DNA of 21,854 nucleotides from Lachnospiraceae bacterium (GTDB taxonomy: Bacteria; Bacillota_A; Clostridia; Lachnospirales; Lachnospiraceae): assembly GCA_017540915.1 (NCBI GenBank), contig JAFYAD010000051.1, forward strand, positions 1 to 21,854. The letters are read 5' to 3'. The notes under the pieces are model-generated. The model was not told the DNA's origin. It did not search any database and worked only from the letters and a program-made list of their open reading frames with translations. The translations under genes were made by a program, and so were the position numbers. This document shows positions 9,398-16,282 of the stretch, piece after piece. Positions within the stretch are counted from its first letter, which is position 1. The number at the start of each line of letters is the position of its first letter.

Positions 9398-9619
9398 TTA
9401 TGCCCTCCTTAACATTCCAAACAAACAAAACGCTCCTATTATAGCCAGCATCGGGATCGCAATATAAATAAGTCCCGCCAGAACAAGTCCTACCAGTATC
9501 AGCGGGAGAAATACCACTGTGAAAACGATCTTTGTAATGCCCCATGCTGCTCTTATCGCAAAAGCAAAAACCTCACCGAATACAGCTATCAGACACAATA
9601 CAAACAGTAAACTCAACAT
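9398..9619 (-). CDS. small hydrophobic membrane protein
   Basis: This is a 73-residue protein that is almost entirely hydrophobic, with two to three predicted membrane helices and a short basic end (FGMLRRA). I do not recognise a family. ATG 9619 is preferred over an earlier in-frame GTG because AAGGAGG is 8 bases upstream of it. Its stop is 2 bases before the GTG of the TSCPD gene, and its last codons contain the ribosome site of that gene. The coupling and good ribosome site argue that it is a real gene. Confidence 0.68.
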   Translation of the reverse strand: MLSLLFVLCLIAVFGEVFAFAIRAAWGITKIVFTVVFLPLILVGLVLAGLIYIAIPMLAIIGAFCLFGMLRRA

Positions 9620-9779
9620 AATGTCCACCTCCTTATGACGTAAGTCTTCACCACTCTCTTTTTATCACTTGTATTCAACGGGAATGTATCTGATCCCCGA
9701 ACCAATATGTCCTGTTACCGCATATGTTATATCAGGCATATGTGATCATTCAAGTGCAAAAACAGCGGAATAAGCGGTC

Positions 9780-10577
9780 CTAATTTGCCTCGTCACCATT
9801 TTCCTGTTGAGGTACCTCTGTAGCCAAACCTATATAATATACTATCTCTTCCAGTTTTTTCGTATCATAACTGTCATACTGCAGTGTATAATCATAATCC
9901 TCTGCAAGCGGCGTTGGAGCAGACGGATCCTCCGCGATAGACTCTGCCATGGAATTCACCATGGATAAGCACTCTGCAAAATCTTCTCTTATATTCACAG
10001 CACCGTACTCTGATTTTTCATCAAGCCATGTATTGGTATTCAATGTGAGATACACCGTAGAGATATTTCCGCTGTAGGTCTCTGAAAAATCCAGAAGTTC
10101 CTTTGCGGCATATTCCAAACGAATACTGCTGCCTGCCGTACCCGGCGCAGCCGAATATATACCTTCCAGAAGATTTAACAATGCGCCGACAGACGGATCA
10201 TCCTCAAACGGATCATCTGCTTTCGGTATGACACTTATGGCATCTTCCCCGTCTGAGGTATTCTCATCCAAACCGGAATTGGCCGCCACGCTGTCAGTCA
10301 CATCAAAAGCCTCATCCAAAAGTTCCTGTTCACTGACAAAATCCCCTTCAGCCTCTGCATTTTCACCTTCTTCTGTTCTGTCGGTGTCATTTCCGGAAAC
10401 GGTGGCTTCTTCCGACGACGTATCAATGTCATCCGCAACCTCAGTCGAAACCTGTGTATCTTCTGTCTGCGTATTTTCAGCCTGTTCTCCCGTACCCACC
10501 GCCGAACCGCATCCGGTCACAAGCGAAAGCACCGTCAAAAGACATACAAATCGCGCATATCTCACTGCTCTTTTCAT
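9780..10577 (-). CDS. acidic secreted lipoprotein of unknown function
   Basis: This 265-residue protein has a basic N-terminus, a hydrophobic signal helix and the lipobox LVTGC, with the lipidated Cys at residue 23. It should therefore be anchored to the outer face of the membrane. About 100 residues of Glu/Asp/Thr/Ser-rich low-complexity linker follow, and then a more ordered C-terminal half (about 130-265) with alternating hydrophobic and polar residues. No catalytic motif or known family is recognised. It lies 71 bases downstream of the DUF975 gene in the same direction, so the two may be co-transcribed. GGGAG is about 10 bases upstream of the ATG. Confidence 0.8.
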   Translation of the reverse strand: MKRAVRYARFVCLLTVLSLVTGCGSAVGTGEQAENTQTEDTQVSTEVADDIDTSSEEATVSGNDTDRTEEGENAEAEGDFVSEQELLDEAFDVTDSVAANSGLDENTSDGEDAISVIPKADDPFEDDPSVGALLNLLEGIYSAAPGTAGSSIRLEYAAKELLDFSETYSGNISTVYLTLNTNTWLDEKSEYGAVNIREDFAECLSMVNSMAESIAEDPSAPTPLAEDYDYTLQYDSYDTKKLEEIVYYIGLATEVPQQENGDEAN

Positions 10578-10648
10578 ATGAAATCATCTCCCAATCCGTC
10601 ATAAAAAATCTTTCTTTCATGCCACATAACATTTCCGGACATTCTGTA

Positions 10649-11659
10649 TCATTCATCAAAGAAACTGTCATCCAGCACATCCATATCCGATTCTCCGGAA
10701 ACCGGTAGTTCGGTTTCTTTTTCTTTTTCTATTTCTGTTTTTTCTGTCACAGTGTCAGGTACCGCCTGCTCTGCCACAGGCTCCTCCCCGGGCATCGCTT
10801 CTTTGGTATAATCCTGAGGTTTTTCCGCATCACTTCCTACCGCCACGACCACTGTATCCCTGAGATAATTCTGGAATTTTCCGGCTTCGGCAAGTCCCTC
10901 AGCGCTAAAGTTCACCTGTATATCAAATTCTCTGATAAGGTCAAGGTAAAAATTCGTCGTTGACTGAAGATAGTATGGCACGATCCAAAGGAATCCGATG
11001 CCAAAAGACAATATTCCAAGAAGGCACCATCCTGCAAAACTCAGATCCATCAAAAGAAGCCTGATGCGATTACCTTTCATAAGTGAAAAGCTCCTGGCAA
11101 TACATCCCGTAACCGAAAGGTTCGGATTATCTATCAGAAGATAAAAAGCAGGGAAAAACGACAGAGTAATGTAAATGGCAGCGATCCCACCGATGACCAG
11201 CAAAAACATGACCATGCCGTTTGCATCTGACATTGCATCCTCCGATAAAAAATGAGCCGATCCGCTCAGGCTCTGTCCCATGACCACCAGCTTCATGGAC
11301 TCCGTAATAAGCGCAGGCAAAAACGGTATCGCGGTAACGACAAACAGCACTGCTGACAGTCCCAGGAATCTGTTGGCATTCCTGAAAGGCTCAAACACCC
11401 GCTGCCAGTTGGAACGTCTTCGTCTTGCAATATCCAGATGCACCGTCATTAGACCGGCATTCAGAACATAATCGAGTATCGCTAACAGTATGTTCACCGC
11501 CAGGAATACAGAGGAATTCTCTCCCGCAACATATTCAAATATCATGGATATAGCCATGGTGATGGCTCCCGTCACGCAAAGGGCCGCAATAGTCACCTTG
11601 TAATTACCCAATAAAAACGCCCTGGCCATATTTTTTAGTTCACTGTTTTTTCTGTTCAT
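10649..11659 (-). CDS. DUF975 family integral membrane protein
   Basis: This membrane protein of about 336 residues begins MNRKNSELKNMARAFLLGNY, the typical opening of DUF975 proteins. It has about six hydrophobic segments, a conserved central SLMKGNRIRLLLMDLSF segment and a long acidic, disordered C-terminal tail (Glu/Thr/Val-rich). Its function is unknown; members are common in Lachnospiraceae and lactobacilli. The open frame extends to 11704, but the ATG at 11659 matches the family start. The ribosome site is weak (AGGA). A structured inverted repeat lies directly upstream, so 5' RNA structure could affect expression. Confidence 0.87.
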   Translation of the reverse strand: MNRKNSELKNMARAFLLGNYKVTIAALCVTGAITMAISMIFEYVAGENSSVFLAVNILLAILDYVLNAGLMTVHLDIARRRRSNWQRVFEPFRNANRFLGLSAVLFVVTAIPFLPALITESMKLVVMGQSLSGSAHFLSEDAMSDANGMVMFLLVIGGIAAIYITLSFFPAFYLLIDNPNLSVTGCIARSFSLMKGNRIRLLLMDLSFAGWCLLGILSFGIGFLWIVPYYLQSTTNFYLDLIREFDIQVNFSAEGLAEAGKFQNYLRDTVVVAVGSDAEKPQDYTKEAMPGEEPVAEQAVPDTVTEKTEIEKEKETELPVSGESDMDVLDDSFFDE

Positions 11660-11688
11660 AACATTCAAAATCCTAATACAAAAAATGT

Positions 11689-11782
11689 AACTATTCAGAA
11701 CCAAGCTCGAAAATCAAAGATTTTCTCGCCGTTTGGTTCTCACCAAAGAAATTTACATAAATTACCTTGATTCTGAATAGTT
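11689..11782. repeat. nested inverted-repeat element (about 94 bp)
   Basis: Outer 12-bp arms match perfectly (11689-11700 and 11771-11782, AACTATTCAGAA/TTCTGAATAGTT). Inside, AGAACCAA (11697-11704) pairs with TTGGTTCT (11733-11740), and GAAAATC (11709-11715) with GATTTTC (11719-11725). The AGAA at the end of the left outer arm is shared by two alternative pairings. On the minus strand a T run follows the outer arm. It resembles a small intergenic repeat or MITE-like element, or a conditional RNA structure, upstream of the DUF975 gene. Confidence 0.6.
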
Positions 11783-11784
11783 TT

Positions 11785-11830
11785 CCAAAAAATTATTCCT
11801 GACAGAAACAATTGATGTCTCTGTCAGGAA
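11785..11830 (-). terminator. rho-independent terminator after the HExxH protein gene
   Basis: An 11-bp perfect stem (11796-11806 with 11820-11830, TTCCTGACAGA/TCTGTCAGGAA) is followed on the minus strand by AATAATTTTTT. It begins 10 bases after the stop of the upstream gene. Confidence 0.85.
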
Positions 11831-11839
11831 AAACTCAAC

Positions 11840-12379
11840 TCATCCCGCAGTATCAAATCTGCCTCCGGATCCGAAAGCATTCACCAGTGACCGGTTATTC
11901 TGCTCATACGGATTCTTAGGCTTGTCATCTCCCGTCTGCGTTGCAGTGACCGTCCGGGTCTCTCCTCCCGAAACATAAGTGGTACCGCACTCAGGGCAGG
12001 TTGCTGTATGCAGCGAAACAGCAGCCGATAAAACTTTTGTCTTTCCGTCCGCTTCCTTCTGGTAGGCGTTTGCAACGTGCTCCATCTCATGAGCCATGAC
12101 CTTGCCACGGCTCGCAGCCGGAGATATATGGCCCGGAGCCTTGAAGGAAACATCGCCCTCATCGGATCCGTCCTGATATTTTCGGGTCCTGCAGGTCTCG
12201 CACTCAGCCGGTGAAGATTTTCTGCCGGGTGCCACCTGATGCGCCGGATCTGCGGAAACCTTGCCCGCATCCCCGTCTTTGCCTGCATTAGCGGCGGCGG
12301 CTGTCTTAAAAACATCGCCGAAATCGTACGAACCGTATGCACTGTATGGATTATAACCTGATATCGAACCTATCCTCAT
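11840..12379 (-). CDS. putative zinc-binding HExxH protein with two CxxC pairs (SprA-related/putative metalloprotease type)
   Basis: This protein of about 179 residues has a Gly/Ala/Ser-rich N-terminus (MRIGSISGYNPYSAYG), a first Cys pair CETC (60-63), the metalloprotease-like motif HEMEH (97-101), a second pair CPEC (128-131) and a Gly/Asn-rich tail. It resembles the small putative metalloproteases annotated as SprA-related, in which AHExEHVxNAY is conserved. No signal peptide is visible. Proteolytic activity has not been shown for such proteins to my knowledge, so function is tentative. ATG 12379 is preferred over the longer frame start at 12421 because GGAGG lies 8 bases before it. The gene appears monocistronic, with its own terminator. 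Confidence 0.83.
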   Translation of the reverse strand: MRIGSISGYNPYSAYGSYDFGDVFKTAAAANAGKDGDAGKVSADPAHQVAPGRKSSPAECETCRTRKYQDGSDEGDVSFKAPGHISPAASRGKVMAHEMEHVANAYQKEADGKTKVLSAAVSLHTATCPECGTTYVSGGETRTVTATQTGDDKPKNPYEQNNRSLVNAFGSGGRFDTAG

Positions 12380-12542
12380 ACCGGTCACCTCCAAAGATAT
12401 CCTTTTCCTCTTGAAAAACATGCGCTGTTCCTATATCATACCGTCATACAGCCACGTCAGATGGACCGTTGATCCGTCTGACATCAGGATATCGGCTGTA
12501 ACCCGTATCACTGCAGTACATGTCTGTCCGCGAGGCTAAAAA

Positions 12543-12884
12543 ATGAATTTTCTGAAAAAACTGTATCTCTTATTTATAAAGTTAAAACCACCCTGTATCT
12601 TCAAATATGTCACAGGGTTCGATTGCCCCGGCTGTGGCGGAAGCCACGCGATCTGGGCTCTTTTGAACGGTCATATCATAAAAAGCTTTCTGTATCACCC
12701 GGCTGTGATGAGTTCCATTGTGATAGCAGTATTCTGCATCATAACATCCATCATCAGGAAAAAGAGCACCGCAAAAGTCGGGCATGTCTACGCAGTGTTG
12801 TTCATCACACTGCTGCAGTGGGGCATAAAGACCATCCTGCACATAAAAGGTATAGACTATATCGCATATATAGACGCCCTGTAG
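12543..12884 (+). CDS. DUF2752 family membrane protein
   Basis: This is a 113-residue membrane protein. It carries the family hallmark CPGCGG (28-33) directly before a hydrophobic helix, then two more hydrophobic segments (about 55-73 and 84-100). DUF2752 proteins are small membrane proteins of unknown function. The start follows GAGG by 6 bases. It is the only clear plus-strand gene before 19 kb and converges on the DUF4190 gene with a single base between the two stop codons and no visible terminator. Confidence 0.88.
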   Translation: MNFLKKLYLLFIKLKPPCIFKYVTGFDCPGCGGSHAIWALLNGHIIKSFLYHPAVMSSIVIAVFCIITSIIRKKSTAKVGHVYAVLFITLLQWGIKTILHIKGIDYIAYIDAL

Positions 12885-12885
12885 C

Positions 12886-13278
12886 TCAAAACCCGTATGA
12901 ACCGTACATTTCGCTGTATGCGCCACCTGTAAGTTCATCCAGAGTAGCTTTGTAGCTTTCCATGAAAGCATCAAAACTGCCAAAGTTGGTCAAAATATAC
13001 GCCACATTAATCACTATAGTCAAAACCGTCAAAACTATTGCCACAGTTCCTAACGCCATGGCGATCTTTCCGGACGCCACAGGATGTTTATTCTGTCCTC
13101 TCGACAACAGTGCCAGTATTATGGCCAGTGCGCCGCAGATCATCCCGGGGTAGATACAGCATACGCCCATTATGGCCACTACACCCAATATCATCGCACT
13201 GCCGGCCATAGACTCTCCCGGCGTGGGATTCGGTCTGCGACCTCTCAGGTTTCTGTTGTAATCGTATCTGTCCTCCAT
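12886..13278 (-). CDS. DUF4190-type membrane protein
   Basis: This protein of about 130 residues has a charged N-terminus (MEDRYDYNRNLRGRRPNPTP) and two hydrophobic segments joined by a short basic linker. The segments contain SMAGSAMILGVVAIMGVCC and KIAMALGTVAIVLTVLTIVI, the usual DUF4190 layout, and a Tyr/Gly-rich C-terminus follows. Function is unknown. The frame is open to 13353, but ATG 13278 is chosen. GGGAG lies just upstream of it, and a good promoter (13312-13340) lies inside the longer frame, so the extra residues would not be transcribed from it. Confidence 0.82.
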   Translation of the reverse strand: MEDRYDYNRNLRGRRPNPTPGESMAGSAMILGVVAIMGVCCIYPGMICGALAIILALLSRGQNKHPVASGKIAMALGTVAIVLTVLTIVINVAYILTNFGSFDAFMESYKATLDELTGGAYSEMYGSYGF

Positions 13279-13311
13279 GATATGCTCCCGCATGCAATAC
13301 TTAGTGTGAGT

Positions 13312-13340
13312 AGTATACCACATATTCCCTGATACTACAA
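13312..13340 (-). promoter_or_regulatory. promoter of the DUF4190 gene
   Basis: On the minus strand, TTGTAG (13335-13340) and TATACT (13312-13317) are separated by 17 bases, about 34 bases before the chosen ATG. Confidence 0.65.
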
Positions 13341-13412
13341 ATCTTTTTTTCACGTCAGACGCAGTTCCACTGTCTTATGACCTGTCAGACTGTGCCCGGC
13401 TTACGCCACGTC

Positions 13413-13444
13413 AAAAAGACGCCGGAATCATCCGCCGCCTTTTT
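13413..13444 (-). terminator. bidirectional terminator downstream of the 158-residue protein gene
   Basis: A 9-bp stem with one mismatch (13418-13426 with 13431-13439, loop ATCA) is followed by five T residues on each strand. It lies about 100 bases after the stop at 13542. The rest of 13354-13541 holds no gene that I can support. Confidence 0.65.
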
Positions 13445-13541
13445 CGAACTAATTTCGACATTATCATATCTGTCAGACCGGGCAAGGCAGATCTGCCGCC
13501 TCGATGAACAGACTGCGGTGCCTTGCGAACCTTTGGAAAGT

Positions 13542-14018
13542 TCAGATAATATAATCTATATCCTGATAGCTTGAGCTGAAATAGATCTTCCTGAAGGTAC
13601 CAGGTCTCAACCACCTGTTCAGGATCACCGGTTCGCTCACCTTGTCCAGAACCGAGTTGTCCGTCCGGAAGGCCTCCAGATCCTCCGCTGACCTTATGAG
13701 AAGTTCCATCCCTCTCCCGTTTACCACCGGAAGTCCACCGTAAACGTAAGTGTCCGCACTGAAAATATCCTCTACGACTCCGCGCCTTATCTTTACGGCC
13801 GCGTTATCTTTCAATATCAGTATGTCAAAATACTCCGGATAGGAAAAACTCTCACCAGACAGACCTATCCTGTCATCCGGCCTGTACACCTTCGTGACTG
13901 CAGATATCCTGTTTGCCTTGAGATTCTCATATACAAAAAACCATTCGTCCAGCAGTTCGCAGTCTGTTTTTATGCCGTTTCCCTCAAATATAGTGCCTTT
14001 ATATATCCTGTCAGCCAT
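13542..14018 (-). CDS. hypothetical protein (158 residues)
   Basis: This soluble, moderately charged protein has no signal peptide or membrane segment, and I do not recognise its family. It begins MADRIYKGTIFEGNGIKTDC and is predicted to be rich in beta strands, with several aromatic residues near the N-terminus (EWFFVYENL). No catalytic motif stands out. GGGAGG lies 6 bases upstream of the ATG. It sits 48 bases downstream of the ferredoxin gene with no strong terminator between, so it could be the last gene of the AprAB-like operon, or simply follow it. Confidence 0.75.
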   Translation of the reverse strand: MADRIYKGTIFEGNGIKTDCELLDEWFFVYENLKANRISAVTKVYRPDDRIGLSGESFSYPEYFDILILKDNAAVKIRRGVVEDIFSADTYVYGGLPVVNGRGMELLIRSAEDLEAFRTDNSVLDKVSEPVILNRWLRPGTFRKIYFSSSYQDIDYII

Positions 14019-14066
14019 ATTAACCTCCCGTAAGATACTATGCGGCGGTGCCTGTCATCGCCCGGT

Positions 14067-14381
14067 CTAATATTGATTTGACCTGTTCTTATCTACCTCA
14101 ACGCAGATCTTTGAGCCATCCCACTTATCAACCTCCCAGACCAGCCTGCTGCCCTCCTGTCTGGTGTGCAGGATACTGCCCATACCGCCTATATCCGCAC
14201 CCAGAAAAAAATTGATCGCCTCGTGTTTGCACTCCTTAAGGCAGGATGTGCATCCCCAGCAATCTCTGGGATACGGGATGACAGCTTTTTTGTCAGCATC
14301 AAGTTTTATGAGATTGCCGGGGCACACCTCGATGCACCTTCCGCATCCCACGCAGTTCATTTTGTTAATCTGTATGCTCAT
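14067..14381 (-). CDS. AprB-like 2[4Fe-4S] ferredoxin subunit
   Basis: This 104-residue ferredoxin has two complete 4Fe-4S motifs: C10, C13, C16, C20-P, and C41, C44, C47, C51 (CWGCTSCLKEC). A short C-terminal tail (HTRQEGSRLVWEVDKWDGSK) resembles the segment by which AprB wraps around AprA. It should pass electrons to or from the FAD of the partner flavoprotein. Its ATG lies inside the end of the flavoprotein gene (17-base overlap), so the two are translationally coupled. Because sulfate-reduction genes are absent nearby, use of the name adenylylsulfate reductase would be a family label, not an established activity. Confidence 0.9.
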   Translation of the reverse strand: MSIQINKMNCVGCGRCIEVCPGNLIKLDADKKAVIPYPRDCWGCTSCLKECKHEAINFFLGADIGGMGSILHTRQEGSRLVWEVDKWDGSKICVEVDKNRSNQY

Positions 14382-16056
14382 AATATTCGTATCTCTTTAC
14401 AAGGTCACGGAATATGACCCTGATCTCTCCGTCCTGCAGTTTTGTGTTCACATATTTCAACCAGTGTTTGTCATCAGCATATGGATGATCCTGATTTTCG
14501 CCAAAGCTGTGCCATCTGGTCTCCCGCCTCGCTTCCATGTGGACGAGCAGGGTCTTGCACACTGTGATGCGCTCCCTTATCTCATAGATCTGCATCAGCT
14601 CATGCATATCTTTCGCCACCAGGGCAGGCATCAGCTTTTCCAGATTTTCAATCTTATATCTAGCCGCTTCAAGTCCCTTTTCGCTGTACTGATAATTGGA
14701 TCCGATGCCGCCGGCATAGGTATCCATTATCTTTTGCATCGCATCTTCTATGTCATCTATCCCGTACAGGGGAAGCTTATCCGACAAATACCCGTTAAGC
14801 TCCTCATCCAGGACATCAAACTGTCTTTCAACGGCCTCTCCGTCTCCCTCATGTTCTGAAAGTTCCTCAAGGTATCTGACTATGGAGCCCGATGCGATCT
14901 TCGCTTCTGCCATGGCACCGGTAACATATTTTTTCGGCGAACCGCCTGCCACGTCACCTGCGGCAAAAAGGCCCTTAACCGTAGTGGCCCTGCCCGTATC
15001 CACCCAGTAGCCGCTGGCAGTATGACCACCCACAATATATGGTTCCGTGCCCTCTATCTCCACATCCGCTTCCGATGCATCCTTTCCGGCCTCGATCCAC
15101 TTGAGCGTCTGGCTGGGAGCCATGTTGAGGTATGCTTTTTTCAGATCGTCAGCAGCTGCTTTTCCTATACCCTTGGTATTTATGTAGCAGGGTCCTCTGC
15201 CCTCCAGAGTCTCCCTGAGAGTTCCGTACACCCTGTCACATGTCTTAAGACCGTATTTACCCTCATAGACCTTTCCCAAGGCATTTATCTCTTTGCCGCC
15301 GACACCAAGCGCTATGGTTCCTGTAGGTGCTATGGTATCTTTGCATCTCAACGCTATGAACCGCATCTCAAATGTGGTCATCTCCGCTCCGGCTTTTATG
15401 CCCATTGCAAATCCTGCCCCGGTGTTAAAGGGCGAATACCACATCTTATGCCTTGAAAAACCGGGGTTGTTGGGTCTGTAAAGGCCTGCCGCTCCGCCGG
15501 TGCACATCAGCACTGCCTTTGCCCGGATCTTATATATCACTTCCTCGGAGACTCCGAATCCGTAAGCTCCCAGAACTCTGTTGTCCCTGTACACGAGATC
15601 GGCAATATTCACATGGTTTAACACCGTAACATTGTCAAGCTCCGCCACAGCCTTTGCCATTATCGGCTTTATGTTTTCTCCGTTGATCTTAACATTCCAG
15701 CGGCCCCTCATAGCGTAATTGCCCTCGGAATCTTTCTGGATCACAAGCCCCAGTTTTTCCAGATGATGAGCAGCGTCATTAAAACCCTGTGCAACAGTAT
15801 ACAAAAGGTCTTCCCTTACGATCTTACATGCATCGTTCCTGGTGTAATCCACGTACTCGTCATAAGTTCTGTAAGAAGGGACATATGAGTTGATGGCGTT
15901 AACACCTGCGGCAAGACATCCGCTGCGCTTGATGTTAGCTTTCTCTGCCACCAGGATCTTGAGGTTTTCATCCTGAGCCAGGCACATCGCACCGTAACAG
16001 CCGGCTGTCCCGCCACCTATTATCAATATGTCCGTGTCAATGCGTTTGGTCTCCAT
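14365..16056 (-). CDS. AprA-like FAD-dependent oxidoreductase (adenylylsulfate reductase/fumarate reductase flavoprotein family)
   Basis: This 563-residue flavoprotein starts with the dinucleotide-binding motif IIGGGTAGCYG (about 12-22). The family signature KRSGCLAAGVNAIN and the AprA-like segment AGAEMTTFEMRFIALRCKD, which holds an Arg where AprA has a substrate-binding Arg, are present. Further on are GGHTASGYWV and the C-terminal FAD motif GLFAAGDVAGG. It is shorter than AprA of true sulfate reducers, which is usually above 600 residues. GGAGGGAG precedes the ATG and a near-consensus promoter lies about 113 bases upstream. It is paired with a ferredoxin subunit, so it is probably a soluble or membrane-associated electron-transfer oxidoreductase. 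Substrate is uncertain: adenylylsulfate, or another small acid. Confidence 0.88.
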   Translation of the reverse strand: METKRIDTDILIIGGGTAGCYGAMCLAQDENLKILVAEKANIKRSGCLAAGVNAINSYVPSYRTYDEYVDYTRNDACKIVREDLLYTVAQGFNDAAHHLEKLGLVIQKDSEGNYAMRGRWNVKINGENIKPIMAKAVAELDNVTVLNHVNIADLVYRDNRVLGAYGFGVSEEVIYKIRAKAVLMCTGGAAGLYRPNNPGFSRHKMWYSPFNTGAGFAMGIKAGAEMTTFEMRFIALRCKDTIAPTGTIALGVGGKEINALGKVYEGKYGLKTCDRVYGTLRETLEGRGPCYINTKGIGKAAADDLKKAYLNMAPSQTLKWIEAGKDASEADVEIEGTEPYIVGGHTASGYWVDTGRATTVKGLFAAGDVAGGSPKKYVTGAMAEAKIASGSIVRYLEELSEHEGDGEAVERQFDVLDEELNGYLSDKLPLYGIDDIEDAMQKIMDTYAGGIGSNYQYSEKGLEAARYKIENLEKLMPALVAKDMHELMQIYEIRERITVCKTLLVHMEARRETRWHSFGENQDHPYADDKHWLKYVNTKLQDGEIRVIFRDLVKRYEYYEHTD

Positions 16057-16168
16057 ATGACTCCCTCCGTCCTGTAAAACATATCAGCGTAACCTGTCGC
16101 TTTTTTCCGGCATGTCCTTAGACGATCTTTTCCGGCTGGTTTCACCTACCAATATGGTATGTTTTTGT

Positions 16169-16197
16169 ATTCTAAAGGCAGAAAGTCAAAATGTCAA
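16169..16197 (-). promoter_or_regulatory. promoter of the AprAB-like operon
   Basis: On the minus strand, a perfect TTGACA (16192-16197) and TAGAAT (16169-16174) are separated by exactly 17 bases. This leaves a 5' leader of about 105 bases before the ATG at 16056. The rest of the 226-base gap is AT-rich and holds no gene. Confidence 0.8.
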
Positions 16198-16282
16198 TAA
16201 TACGGGTTATATCAAAGATTTATATGTTGTTATAGAAAAAAATTATAGCAGAGGGGGCTCGACAATTTTTGAATAGCGCAGT

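Noticed and set aside
9720..9743. Direct repeat GCATATGT spaced by 16 bases downstream of the lipoprotein gene
   Set aside because: It is short, AT-rich and not placed near a convincing promoter; chance is likely.
12456..12482. Hairpin GTCAGATGGA/TCCGTCTGAC between divergent genes
   Set aside because: There is one wobble pair and no T tract; it may be an operator but nothing supports that.
13377..13574. Plus-strand open frame of 65 codons
   Set aside because: It runs through a bidirectional terminator and into the end of a minus-strand gene, with no ribosome site.
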